Shown here piece after piece: positions 45,926 through 56,481 of a stretch of DNA of 64,000 nucleotides. The stretch comes from Paracamarosporium sp. OC-R06-R3 (lineage: Eukaryota > Ascomycota > Dothideomycetes > Pleosporales > Didymosphaeriaceae), in the NCBI GenBank assembly GCA_019828545.1, contig JACVRA010000022.1:124001-188000 (forward strand). The letters are read 5' to 3'. Position 1 is the first letter of the stretch, and each line of letters opens with the position of its first letter. The translations under genes and the position numbers were made by a program. A model generated the notes under the pieces. It saw only the letters and a program-made list of their open reading frames with translations, was not told the origin of the DNA and did not search any database.

Positions 45926-48900
45926 CTTGATTGAAGGATAGGACGAGGTGAAGTTTTCAGGTAATAATATTGAAAGACTGCTTGCAGTTTTGGAAGAATC
46001 GAAAAAAGGTCGAATCAATCGACAGGGAATAGAATAGAAAGGAAGATCAAAGGAATTCGAAAAGAGTACAAGAGAAGGTGAGCTGTGGGATGAGGTTTTG
46101 ATTTTAGGGACCAAAGACTGTCTTAAGTACTCTTGTCGGCGGTTCTGGACATGCATCTAGCACACCCGAACCGTTGAGCCTTTCTCTTTTCCATCCTTCA
46201 TCATTTCTCTCCGCAAAACAGAAGCGAGCGGGTGGCTGAAGTTACAGCCAGACATAATCCCTCTGCCTTTCATCCCGTCAACCGTTCGCACTGGACAGAG
46301 CCCTGGTTTCACGGAGCTGATCAGGCGCGAGATGTGCCACTAAGGCAGAAGCCAGGCGTCAAGGAACCATCGTGAGGTCGTTTGTAGTATAGTCCACGGA
46401 GTGAAACCGTCATTTCGGTGTTAGCCAGGGAGCACGGGCGCGTAGCGGGACGTCAAACACGAACCGGGGCATTAGCGGAACAATCTTTCTCAGTGCAAGC
46501 GGAGCCTGAAACTTAGTGCTAAGCTTTAGCCAAGCCTGTAACAGAATGTGATTGGGAAAGCGCTGGCCTTCCAGGGCTAGCGAAGCGTCAGAACCCTAGG
46601 AAAATCGAGAACACTCACAACATGAAAAACATCATCCGCTTGTAGATCTTTCCTATACTAAATTGTCTTTGAAGTTCGACCATAATGTATATTTCAAACA
46701 AGTTGAATGCAACTTCAAACAGAGCAACCTGAGAGCATTGGTAACCCGTCCAGGTTTTGGGTATAGAAACACGACAAACTACATATGCCGCGCCTGAACC
46801 GTAACAAAAAGGCGCAAGAGGAGCAGAAACACTAAGATAGCGCTTTTTCTGCTTCTGTGCTGTATACATCTACTTGCAGCGTAGTAGTTTCATGTTGAAC
46901 GCACGGTGGTGATTGTGAAGTTGTGCATAGAATGTGGTGCTTAATGGACAAAAGAATACCTTCAACTATAGCTGAACAGTTTTCACTCAATAGGACGTAT
47001 GTATACTTCCTTCGTGCTTTTCTTTGTTTCTTGAAGAGCTTGGCTTTCCCGGTTGCTATATCTACGAGATCCTCACTCGTCGATTGGCACACACAGGACA
47101 GCAATTTCGGATCTAATCCCGTTGCAAGCAAATCGCATGTACATGCATCAAGCTCTCTTTACGAATACCCCTGCTTCTTTTCATGATTGTGTAAGCTTTG
47201 AGCATGATGGCTACGTAGGTACGCAAAGGATACGGGTTAGATGGAAAGTACCGTACACCGCAAGTATAATGAATTCATACCCAGGCAAGAGTGATACGAT
47301 CACTGGACGAGCGCGTCTTGAGCTGTGATGATTCGTATCTGTCTGTAAACACCTCTAAACTAGCCAACCAAGTCGCAATTAAGAAACAACAAAGCGCTTC
47401 TCAACCGCATCGTCAGCCCCGGCAAAAGGATTTTCCGGGGTAATTGGTAACGAGAGGGTTCAATATTTCCACGAATTCAAGATCGTGGTGCAGTATTAGC
47501 GATAGTTTCGCGATGCGACGACGCTCGTATCAGATTAGCCAAGGCTGCGTTTGACAACGTTCCGACAACTTTTGGCTGCATTACTCTATCCTATTACGTT
47601 AGTAAAATTTTGCTAGCATCGTGAGTTGATACTCCAAGGGTGCTAATAAATAATATCAATTCCTCTTTGCAGTGCAGAAATACCAACGCACTATCCGCAC
47701 TGTCGTTCCCAACAACCGAACCATGTGTCCCATAGATTGTCTTTGGCAAAGTCATTGTTATCATCGCGTGCTGTTTCTATTATCTTCTTCGTCGTCGTGT
47801 GATTTTCTCTTTTCCTCGCATTCCATTGTCATACATAAAGGCATGTGTAGGTGCACCAACAAGTTCTGCACTTCGTGCTTCCACAATCCTTGCACCAACT
47901 CGTTCATTCGCAATCTAGAAAGCGGAGGCATACTCCCAGCAGACTAGAGCGTACAACGCATAATGTTTCTGCAAAACAGAAAACATTTGTTCTATATAAG
48001 TAGAAGCGGGTCACTCATAATTGCCGCTGCCCCACCGCATGAACGTCCAGTATCCAAGCTTCTGGATTTAGATGAATAACTCAGGAGTAAAAGGGATCAT
48101 TGCACGATGAACGGCAGCAGCTACATCTGCTCAGGGCATTTGAGGCATGCAATTTGATGCTCCTTTGTGTCGCACTCCTATGAACGGCCGAATTCTTTGT
48201 CGTTCCTATCCAGGAGAGAATGAGGCACAGCCCTAAGTTGCTGGAGTTTTAAACCACGGAAATCTATCTCGCCTCGTTCATGATTGAGAGCGACCAAAGC
48301 AACAGAATGGGACTTGGTGCTAGGTATTACCAGAGATAACTCATTTTGTTGCTTCGGTCATGGTAGATGACCTGGAAACTGCGAACCCACTGATCAGGTG
48401 CGATTCATTAGCGTGGACCACCAACGACGAAACCGCTATAGCGACCTCAAATGACTACTTAAATCGCGGCGTCTTCGGCAAGATGCATTGCGGTAGTGTA
48501 TTCAGCGAGCTGAAGTATTGAATCACAACGTCGGGCACACGTGGATGAACGTGAGAGAAGCAACGAGAAGAGATGATGTCGTTCGACCTCCACTTGCTTG
48601 CCATTCTCGCCTGCTGATTCAATACAACGAATAGGAGGCTGCCCCGAGTGTCGCACTACCGGCGCCCTAACCTTTTTGGATCACCCAGAATCCACAAATG
48701 TTAATTGGCTGTGGCGATTGACATCATAGTCATGGTCCTTCCCTGAACAAATTAGACGACAACATTGCGATAGACCCTGCATCCCCATAGGGAGTTTCTA
48801 AATCAATTCGCCGTTGCTAATCTTGCTCGGCTTGCGGGATCGCACGGTGTCGATTTCTCCGAGTTGTGGAGCGGCGTGAACTCGGGTCCTTGTGCGATGA

Positions 48901-49163
48901 GTGAGCTGGCTCTTCGCACAGCCTGTATGAGGGAGCGTGACTTCATACCGTTGCATGCCGAGCTTTCAGCCTCAGTTTCAATAACGGTGGTTCAACGGCG
49001 TGACTTAGAGGGGGCAACATTGCAGGTACCAAAGAGGGTATAAGAGCGGGCGATTGCCCTTTACCTTGACTACTATCAGCATCCTCTGCATCTCTCCTAG
49101 CATATCATCAAACATTTCTAATCATAATACTACGATCAACAACATCCGTATTCCACCGTCAAC
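45926..49163. other. 3.2-kb intergenic region between two secreted-protein genes
   Basis: It lies between the divergent starts of the repeat-protein gene and the PhiA-like gene. The first 230 bp is the promoter/5' UTR of the former. Scattered ORFs (46615-47186 on both strands, 47672-47947) have AT-biased, non-family translations; a Cys-rich tract at 47,850-47,900 is too short to support a gene. No RNA gene or repeat was recognised. Confidence 0.5.
49039..49044 (+). promoter_or_regulatory. TATA-like box of the PhiA-like gene
   Basis: TATAAG in GGGTATAAGAG, 125 bp before the ATG. Position and context fit a strongly expressed secreted-protein gene. Confidence 0.5.
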
Positions 49164-49786
49164 ATGCAGTTCACTACCGCTTTCTTCGCCTCTGCTGCCG
49201 CCTTGACGGCATCTGCTCTCCCGCAGACGACCCCTATTGCTGAGGGCACTGGATTCGGCGTCATCACCATCCGCTCCGGCTCTCCGATCCAGAACGCTGC
49301 TATCCAGGCAGCGCGCAGCAGCCTCCTCGTCAACGCAAAGTCACAGAACGCATCTTGCGATGCGGATACCAACTCGGCAACCTTCTACATCAAAGACGAG
49401 GAGCTCCACCTCTATGAGAGCTCCTCCTCTGCCAGGCCTCAAACGATCTTCGTTGACCGCTCTGGAATGGGTATGTTATGTGCTTTCTCTTGATGTATCA
49501 TTGTACTTGAGGTAAATTCTAACAATCATCAGGAATGGGTAAGATCGGCTATGTGACCGGTGCGGAGCCTCTTGGCAAGAACTGGGAGACGAAGGGATGG
49601 ACGGTCGACAATAACCAGCTGAAGTTCAAGGACACCGGAATCCAGGCATGCCCCGGATCGATCGATGGCGCGTGGAGCATCTGGCTTGAGGGTGTAGATA
49701 AGCCAGGCTATAACGAGAACTGCACCGGTGTGATCGGTTCTGTGATCAAAACGGACGCTCCCATTGGCTGCTGGTACACTTCTTAG
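49164..49786 (+). CDS. PhiA-like secreted cell wall protein
   Basis: Exons 49164-49470 and 49533-49786, with a 62-nt intron (GTATGT...TCTAAC...CAG), encode 186 residues. Residues 1-19 are a signal peptide (FTTAFFASAAALTASALP). The mature part follows the PhiA pattern: FGVITIRSGSPIQNAAIQAA, then ATFYIKDEELHLYE, the FVDRSGMG turn (restored by the splice), GKIGYVTG, LKFKDTGIQACP and WSIWLEG. Aspergillus PhiA is needed for normal phialide and conidium formation and is found in the wall and culture fluid; homologs are abundant extracellular proteins in Pleosporales and some are allergens. The conserved C-terminal Cys residues probably pair. One Asn-glycosylation sequon (NCT) and one N-A-S are visible. 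Confidence 0.88.
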
Positions 49787-50869
49787 GTACCTCGAGCTTT
49801 GTTCATAGTAGGGGATGTTGGCGGCAGCGTTGCACTGTACATAGACTAGCATGGTAAAGGCGTACTTTAAATTTATAGCCTTTGATATCTTAAGATGAAT
49901 AACCATATTTGTTGAAGTCTTATTGTGACACGGTCCGGAAGCACTATGTATTGGAGGTGCGATTCATTCCCTCTTCGTTTGTGAAAATCTTGCATCAGCT
50001 AGAGAAAAATAATATCACACAAGAGATAGGATGCAAACCACAATGGTAGATAAAGCGCGCAAGATCATTCCCTTAGTTGGTAGTGACTCAGTATTTAGGA
50101 CATAGTAAAACAGAGCGCTCAGATCGTTGTCTACTATAGTATTATTTTTCAAATATTCAAGGCCGTGTATCAAGCTTATCAACAGCATGAAAAGGCAGAG
50201 CATCATCTATGACCATATTGCCATCACAATGATTGCCCAGCATCGAAGTCAGAGAAACTAGTTGTGTCATTATCTTAAAAATATTTTCATAGAACATGTC
50301 AGCGCAAGGTGACATGACGGTACCAGTGGTACCTCAGCAATGGTTCGTTTTAGGCCGGACTAGCCGGCGCACGCAAGCGTCTTCATTGTGACTGGAACTA
50401 CGACCTCGATAATACCATCGAGTTTGAGCACCGTGAAGTTCTCAACAGCCATCACATTTATTTATCTACCTTGTCTATTAGGCGAGGCCCTCGTGATCTT
50501 GTTTGCGACAGTCCCCAAAGAAGATCGCGATCATGAAAGCACTTGCAATGAAACCACTATGGCATTGGATACAGACTCCGCTCTTTCCGCAATACCCTTT
50601 GACAGTAGTGGGAAAGACAAGGGCAATCTACGCTGGCAGAAAGAAGTTCCAGGAGCGGAAAAATAGCACCATAGCTCATTCGCAGGCTTTATCAGAATTG
50701 CCGTGACTCGTGAGAAGCGCCAGAGAACAACGAAAGAATGGCCAGAAAATGTTTCCGTTCGCGAAGGGTGCTGCAATGATAGTTTGCAGCAACAACTGAA
50801 GGCATCAATCGAACCGAGACCATCGAGCTCTTGCTACGAACGTTGCCTAGCTCAAAGCAGTCACAACGA
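49787..50869. other. Convergent intergenic region
   Basis: An AT-rich 3' region (49,900-50,330), then spacer to the stop of the nuclear-protein gene. ORFs at 50388-50913 are short, on both strands and not protein-like. Confidence 0.5.
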
Positions 50870-52519
50870 TTACATGTACCATGCGACCGTGGGATCCTCT
50901 TCGTCATAATCATGCTCTATGTCGACCGGCATATAGTCCTCGGTAGCCTTATGGTTGATCTGCGAAGGTTTGACAATGTCGCCTTTGTTGGTAGGCATCG
51001 CACGCAACAGCAACAGAGCCTCGGCCGCTTCAATTTCGCTCTTGTTGTAGGCTAGCGTATTCCGAGTATCAACGTTATTGATTTTGCCAACGTCGATGGC
51101 TACCTGAACGCCTCCACCATTATTGCTGATCTGCGGGATCTTGATGGTCGGGTTCTCCTCGTTGACCTGCTGCTCATCGCTAGTCCTACACTGAGAGAGA
51201 CTCACGAGGACATTACCCGCTACTTCGACACGGTTGTTCTCTTTTAGCTCATTCTTGTCCGGGATATCTTCGATATTGTAGTATCCATGATCCTTGCTGC
51301 CGTAAGCCAAGGGACGGGCGAAGTTGTAGTATTTTATAAGTGTGCTAAGACTGAGAGACCAGCTGTGGTTCTTGTCCAGCAAATCACGAATTTGTGGATA
51401 GCTCATCTTGAAGAGGTCCTTACACACAACGATCGCTGTCATCTCGAGCTGCCTGAAGGGAGCATTGCGCACGAAGCCCGCCATTGCGTTATCGCGATTA
51501 GGTGGAGCCGAACTTCGAGCGACCCAAGTCGAAGCTGATGGAGTCTGAAACAAGCCCGGCGCAGCCTTGTTCGAAACTTCGGCATTTGGAGCCTCATGGT
51601 TACCACTACCAGTCTGATCCTTTTTGGTTGTAGCATTAACGGGTGCCTTCTTAGGCTGGCGCTTCTTGCCCCTGCGCGCTGTAGTTGCATCAGGGTCAGG
51701 AATGTCAGCTGTGGCTTTGAGGCCGTATGTTTGAAGTTGACACTCAAGAGCAGCTGCGTGTCGTTTACGGATCATTTCTGTGCTGATATCTTTGAATCGC
51801 TCCCGGAAACGGTGCGCTCCTACAACGTACGGCATTCCCAGGTCATCGCACCAGAAGGTAATCATCGAGTCCTCGTAGGACATATCCCCATACCAAGTCG
51901 AGGGGTCCTTTGAATCAGGTTCATTGTCGGGAAATGGTTTATCCTGGTTTGAACGCTTTGGCATATCAATCGTAACGAAAGAGCGATAAGGTAAGTTCTG
52001 GTCCGCGACTTTCTCAGCCTCGGCGCGATCACGCTTGACCTCGGAACGCTCGTCTTCGTCGTTGTCCTCTTCATATACCTCGTGATGAGGCACAGAAATC
52101 TCATCCGTATCGCTATCCTCTTCGGAATCCAAGACGTTCTTGAGAAGTTTTCCAGCTGAACCCCTCAAGCGCTTACGAGGCTTCTCAGCAGGGGCTTTGG
52201 AGCGCTTGCGAGATTCAACAACCTGGGGGTTAGCAATGCTAGTCGGCTTCTGTAGAGAGGAAGATAGGCAATTCGGCAAGGATTGCTTCCGCCCACCGAA
52301 TGCAGCCCCGTTGGACAAGGTAGTCACGCCTTCCCGGGCGACGATAGGCGACACTTCAGTCGTATAGGGACCAGTAGAGGAAGCGGATGGGCTGTAGGTG
52401 CCATCAGAATCGGCCAATACTGTACCGGACGACATCGCGATTGTACGAAGGGTAGACGCAGAAAACGGCGAACGACGACCAGTGTCGGATTCCGTGTGGT
52501 TTTGGTCGGATAAGGCCAT
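50870..52519 (-). CDS. Unrecognised nuclear-type protein
   Basis: A single minus-strand exon of 549 residues with no family that I recognise. Residues 1-115 are Ser/Thr-rich and disordered. Basic clusters (ESRKRSKAPAEKPRKRLRG, about 103-121, and ARRGKKRQPKKA, near 285) read as nuclear localisation signals, with an acidic Asp/Glu tract between (130-160). A folded patch, about 205-275, contains TWYGDMSYEDSMITFWCDD and AHRFRERFKDIS. A second (about 350-400) reads LEMTAIVVCKDLFKMSYPQI and resembles a helix-turn-helix surrounding, but without a firm match. The C-terminus is acidic. A chromatin or transcription role is plausible from composition only. The continuous frame and codon use support a real gene. 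Confidence 0.7.
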   Translation of the reverse strand: MALSDQNHTESDTGRRSPFSASTLRTIAMSSGTVLADSDGTYSPSASSTGPYTTEVSPIVAREGVTTLSNGAAFGGRKQSLPNCLSSSLQKPTSIANPQVVESRKRSKAPAEKPRKRLRGSAGKLLKNVLDSEEDSDTDEISVPHHEVYEEDNDEDERSEVKRDRAEAEKVADQNLPYRSFVTIDMPKRSNQDKPFPDNEPDSKDPSTWYGDMSYEDSMITFWCDDLGMPYVVGAHRFRERFKDISTEMIRKRHAAALECQLQTYGLKATADIPDPDATTARRGKKRQPKKAPVNATTKKDQTGSGNHEAPNAEVSNKAAPGLFQTPSASTWVARSSAPPNRDNAMAGFVRNAPFRQLEMTAIVVCKDLFKMSYPQIRDLLDKNHSWSLSLSTLIKYYNFARPLAYGSKDHGYYNIEDIPDKNELKENNRVEVAGNVLVSLSQCRTSDEQQVNEENPTIKIPQISNNGGGVQVAIDVGKINNVDTRNTLAYNKSEIEAAEALLLLRAMPTNKGDIVKPSQINHKATEDYMPVDIEHDYDEEDPTVAWYM

Positions 52520-53717
52520 AGTCGCGCGCTGACCAGAAGAGGAAGTGAACGATTGCGAGCGCTGTTGAGTTCTAGTGGTCTAGTTGGACAAGGTATCGGC
52601 CTGATGCTGTCGGGAAGAGGAGTTATCAGGGCCGGAAGAAGCAGAGGTGCTGTCAGGCCGGTTTGGGAGCGACGTATTCCTTGTGATCTTGAAAGTAACA
52701 ACTACCTTCAAGCTGGTTGTCGGTGTTAGTGGTGCAAATTAGGAGGGGGTTGGATGAAATTAGTCGTGTTAGGCGTAGGTCGCAAGGGAGTGTGATTGCC
52801 GGCGGAAGAGAACAGAATACTTAAGTGGATGGTTGTGCTACAGAGTTGGGGGAAACAACTGCCAAACGTTTTGAGCGCAGAAAGACTTACCAACTATCTG
52901 TAAGTATAGGTCAATTTGGTGAGGTCGTGCAAAAGTCAAGCGCAGACGCAGACGCGTCGTCAAAGGAGGGAAGTGAATTGCACAGGAAAGGCCTGTGTGA
53001 GCCCAGAACGGCCCTAACGGCTGCGTGGAGAAATTCCTAAGACGACGGGGAACTATTCAACCTCGTTGAGCCTTGTAGAGGGAATAGAGGGAAAGGCGGG
53101 GCTGCGACCTCGTTCAGTGCAGGACAACGCTGCGAGCGGGAAGAGTGGCAGTGAAGCAACGCCACTCCAGGAAACTTCTAGCACAAAGGTGCGGAATTAA
53201 TTATAGGGCTGGTTGACTGTGGCAGTAGTGGTGAAGTGGTTATTGGCAAGCAGACACAGCGTTGCACAAGCGCTTTGACTTTCACCGCGATAGTTCTTGG
53301 TACGCAACAGCACAAGACAATCATTATGAGCACCGCCATTTGCGAGACGGTCGATGCTGATAATCGAGATATAGCTCAAGGCGATTATCTCCATTGGGCA
53401 CAACCGATCGATTCTGCATTCTACCTGCTTTCTAATTCTTCTCCTGGGAGTCCACTCACGCTGCAATTTCTAATGCCTTAGCCTGGCTTCAGCACCTGCA
53501 TAGGGAGTTTGTTTGGCTACAACAGCAACCGCCGCTCAGAAAACGCACGCCGCCACGTCCCCCCACTCTATGTAGCAAACAACAACGGAGCGTCTAGCAG
53601 CGCAGTCTCGGGGATTGTAGGTCGAAACCGCTCAGCCATCGCTCTAAGCAATTCTGTCGTTCCAGGTGAAGATATTCTTCAAGGCCTGACTATATGTACT
53701 GGTAGCCTTTGGCTCAA
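52520..53717. other. Intergenic region upstream of the nuclear-protein gene
   Basis: The first few hundred bases should carry the promoter. ORFs at 53236-53481 and 53509-53721 lack ATG in good context or family likeness; the latter lies just before the decayed zinc-finger-like sequence and may be part of it. Confidence 0.45.
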
Positions 53718-54400
53718 ATGAATATAGCGTACCTAGCGAACGTAGAACGAGGACTAGCCGTAACGTACAGCCGCTCATAGATATAAGGGCAGACTCAAAG
53801 AGCCAGCGCAACAACAACAACAACAACAACAAACGTCCCAAGCTTACCATCAATAGCCACGGTATACCCACAGTCTGCTATGCAGCAAGTCAACCAGCAT
53901 GGCGTACCGCCGAATATTCAATACACTATCCCACCTGTTGCCCCACCCATCACTCAGCCAGCCATCTAGACACCGCAGGCTAAGGCTGAGCTGGCCGGCT
54001 GTTTAGCTCACCTATGTGGCAACGGTGGTTGCATTGACACTGTACATTACGTTATTGAGGACTACTTCTCTAACATCGAAGGGATACTTGCAATAAGCTT
54101 CGTCGGTGTCAAGGATGCAACCCACCATCTCTCCAGGACCTGAAGAAATCCCATGAAGAACTGGAACAAAAATTTGCGCCCGTTGTCAAAATGATCCGAG
54201 AGAGGATCGTGCAATGCCCACTATGTCTCTGAAATCAACCAGGGCCTACCCAGATTTAAAGTGTATTCGGGCAGGAGCACAATGCACACTACAAAGAGAT
54301 GCATGGCTTTCAGATAGCCGAACTTTGCCTGGACGGTCTATAGAGGTGATGCAGAGGTAGAAGTGGGCCTTGGAGGCACATGATTCATCTACAGGGCTGT
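53718..54400 (+). pseudogene. Decayed coding sequence with zinc-finger-like end
   Basis: One frame from 53718 reads protein-like text interrupted by TAG (53778), TAA (53784), TAG (53967) and TGA (54141). It then shifts to another frame from about 54137, with a Lys/Glu helix (LKKSHEELEQKF) running into CPLC at 54215-54226 and, after TGA and TAA stops, H-x2-H-Y-K-E-M-H. The Cys/His pattern suggests a lost C2H2-like finger at the C-terminus. Several stops could come from Gln or Arg codons by C-to-T change, which would fit RIP, but this cannot be proved without an intact copy. A Thr- or Gln-encoding (CAA)8 tract lies inside. No function is assigned and the original family is unknown. Confidence 0.5.
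53809..53832. repeat. (CAA)8 microsatellite
   Basis: Eight perfect CAA units inside the decayed coding sequence. Confidence 0.9.
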
Positions 54401-54857
54401 GGATATGATAGATAAACTAGTTCTACCTCATAACGCGGGAAGGGGCCACTGCATGTCAAACGGTGTGGCACGGTCAATATTATACCCATGAACTATCAAG
54501 AATAGTAAATGCATTTAATTTTGAAAAATAACATCAATAGCATACGAGAGCAAATCATCATGTACTAATCCTTGCGTTTTATGCCCTGCCCGGTTTTTAC
54601 ATTGACAGGCATCGCTTACAACGAAACGTTTAGGCCGTGGAAAGGCGACGTTAGCCATGTGCAAGGAATTTCAAACTCTTACAGTTGATATCGAATGAGA
54701 CCTGCAAGCAAATACCGCTTGCAGTGAGCGTCTCCTGCCAAGGGACCATCATGGTGCTCCGAGCCGGGTTAAAAATTTAACTCTCTTAGCTTGATTGATC
54801 AAAATGTTATATGCGAAATAGATCATAATCTGATTTTACTCTTACTACTTCGCTGGC
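54401..54857. other. Intergenic region, promoter of the N2227 methyltransferase
   Basis: 457 bp, AT-rich, with TTGATTGATC and several TATA-like runs before ATG 54858. No gene was seen. Confidence 0.45.
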
Positions 54858-56255
54858 ATGTTTCTTGGGATGCACTTGTCCCTTTTATGGTGTTTCGCGG
54901 TCATCATAGGTATTTGGTCACCACCAGCGATCGCCAAGTATACCTGCGAAGTCGACGCAAACACAACTATTTCAGAGAGAACTATTTGCATCGATGAGGA
55001 GTTTCGGCAGGTCGAAGAAAAGCAGCGTCTTTTAGAGCGCCTGAGCCGAGCACAAGGCACGTGGGAAAAACGCCATCCGCGATACAGGCTCCTGGACGCA
55101 CTTCATGGGTTCTTAAGCCACCATGAACTAGTTTTGAAGGATGTTGATCGCTGGAGAACGATGTTTCGAAACGTTCCAAAACACCAAAGAAAGGTTTGAG
55201 CATTTTTCCTCTACTAAGAGTAATGCAGGGCTAACCTTGAAAAGTTGCTTGAGCGAACTGTTCATTATTCACAGAAGCTTAACGAAAATGATCATCTGCT
55301 CGCCAAGAACAAGAATTTGCAAAACAAGATCGTCCAGCATGCGATGAAATACTATGAGATCGATCAAGATGAACTCGACAAGCATATCAATACCGCCGTG
55401 AAAGAAGGCAGGGTCGCAGAGAAGGTTAGTGTCGCCCAAGCGTTGAAGCACTACGTTCGCGACTGGTCTGAAGAAGGTGAAATTGAGCGCTTGGACGCAT
55501 TTCCTTGTGTCCTGAATACGCTTCTCAAATTTTCAAATGACAACCGGACGTTTCCAGCAAAGGTTCTTCTACCTGGGTCCGGATTAGGGAGACTTGGTCA
55601 TGATATACATGGACTGGGAGGTAAGTCCTGTAGAAATTATCTGCCCTATTGCGAATTGATCTGCTGATACTTGGTAGGATTTGAAGTATCTCTCAACGAG
55701 TATTCGATGTACATGAACGTGGCATACCGGTACCTCGAATCCCTGAATAGCGTAAACTCGACTGGATTCTTTCCATTCTTGGATACATGGTCACACCACG
55801 CATCTACAAGCGACATGCAAAGACGCATATCGTTTCCAGACCACCCGCCAGCTAGCCCATCTGTCATACTCATAGAAGGCGATTTTACCACCGTATTTAA
55901 AGGTCAAGAAGGATCCTTCGATTACATCGTCACGCTGTTTTTTATCGACACTGCGCGGAACCTGCTGGCGTACTTCGACACAATTCATAAACTTCTCAAA
56001 CCTGGCGGTATCTGGATCAATTTTGGTCCGCTATTGTACGGCTCAGGACCCTTCGTACAACTGAGTCTCGATGAGATTGTCCATGTGGTTGAGCACCGGG
56101 GCTTTGAGTTTTTGGATGGAGATGACTCGTGTGGATCAGTGACGTTGCCAGAACGGAAGGTTCGTGGCAAGATAGCGTCGTACGCCTTCAATTCGAAAGC
56201 TTTAGCAATAAACGCTTACAAAGCCCAATCGTGGGTTGTGCGAAAAGCCTCATAG
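54858..56255 (+). CDS. N2227-type (carnosine N-methyltransferase-like) protein with signal peptide
   Basis: Three exons, 54858-55193, 55245-55620 and 55678-56255, encode 429 residues. The first intron (51 nt) ends at AAAAG with a GCTAACC branch; only this acceptor keeps frame. Residues 1-26 are a signal peptide or anchor (SLLWCFAVIIGIWSPPAIA). A helical region follows, then ALKHYVRDWSEEG, the SAM-binding VLLPGSGLGRLGHDIHGLG at about 219-237, GFEVSLNEYSMYMNVA, and DYIVTLFFIDTARNLLAYFDTI with KLLKPGGIWINFGPLLYG. These are hallmarks of the N2227 family, whose members methylate carnosine or related imidazole peptides. The secretory N-terminus is unusual for a cytosolic SAM enzyme and hints at an ER or vesicle location (inference). 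It faces HET gene 3 tail to tail, 226 bp apart. Confidence 0.85.
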
Positions 56256-56481
56256 AGATAGCTAGGCGGAGTGTGCTATTTTTATACCAAACCAGTTCTA
56301 CGTTTCATTCATTGTGTTATATATCACGATTTATATTCAAGTTTGCCTTCGTATCGTTGATCTTCTTGACCCGACACGTAGACATCCGAGGCAGCGAAGA
56401 GAAACAGGCGTCCTGTTAAAATGTAGGTCTTTGGTTCTTCATTCCGAGTATAATGTAATGAGTAAGACGTCGACTCTTATA

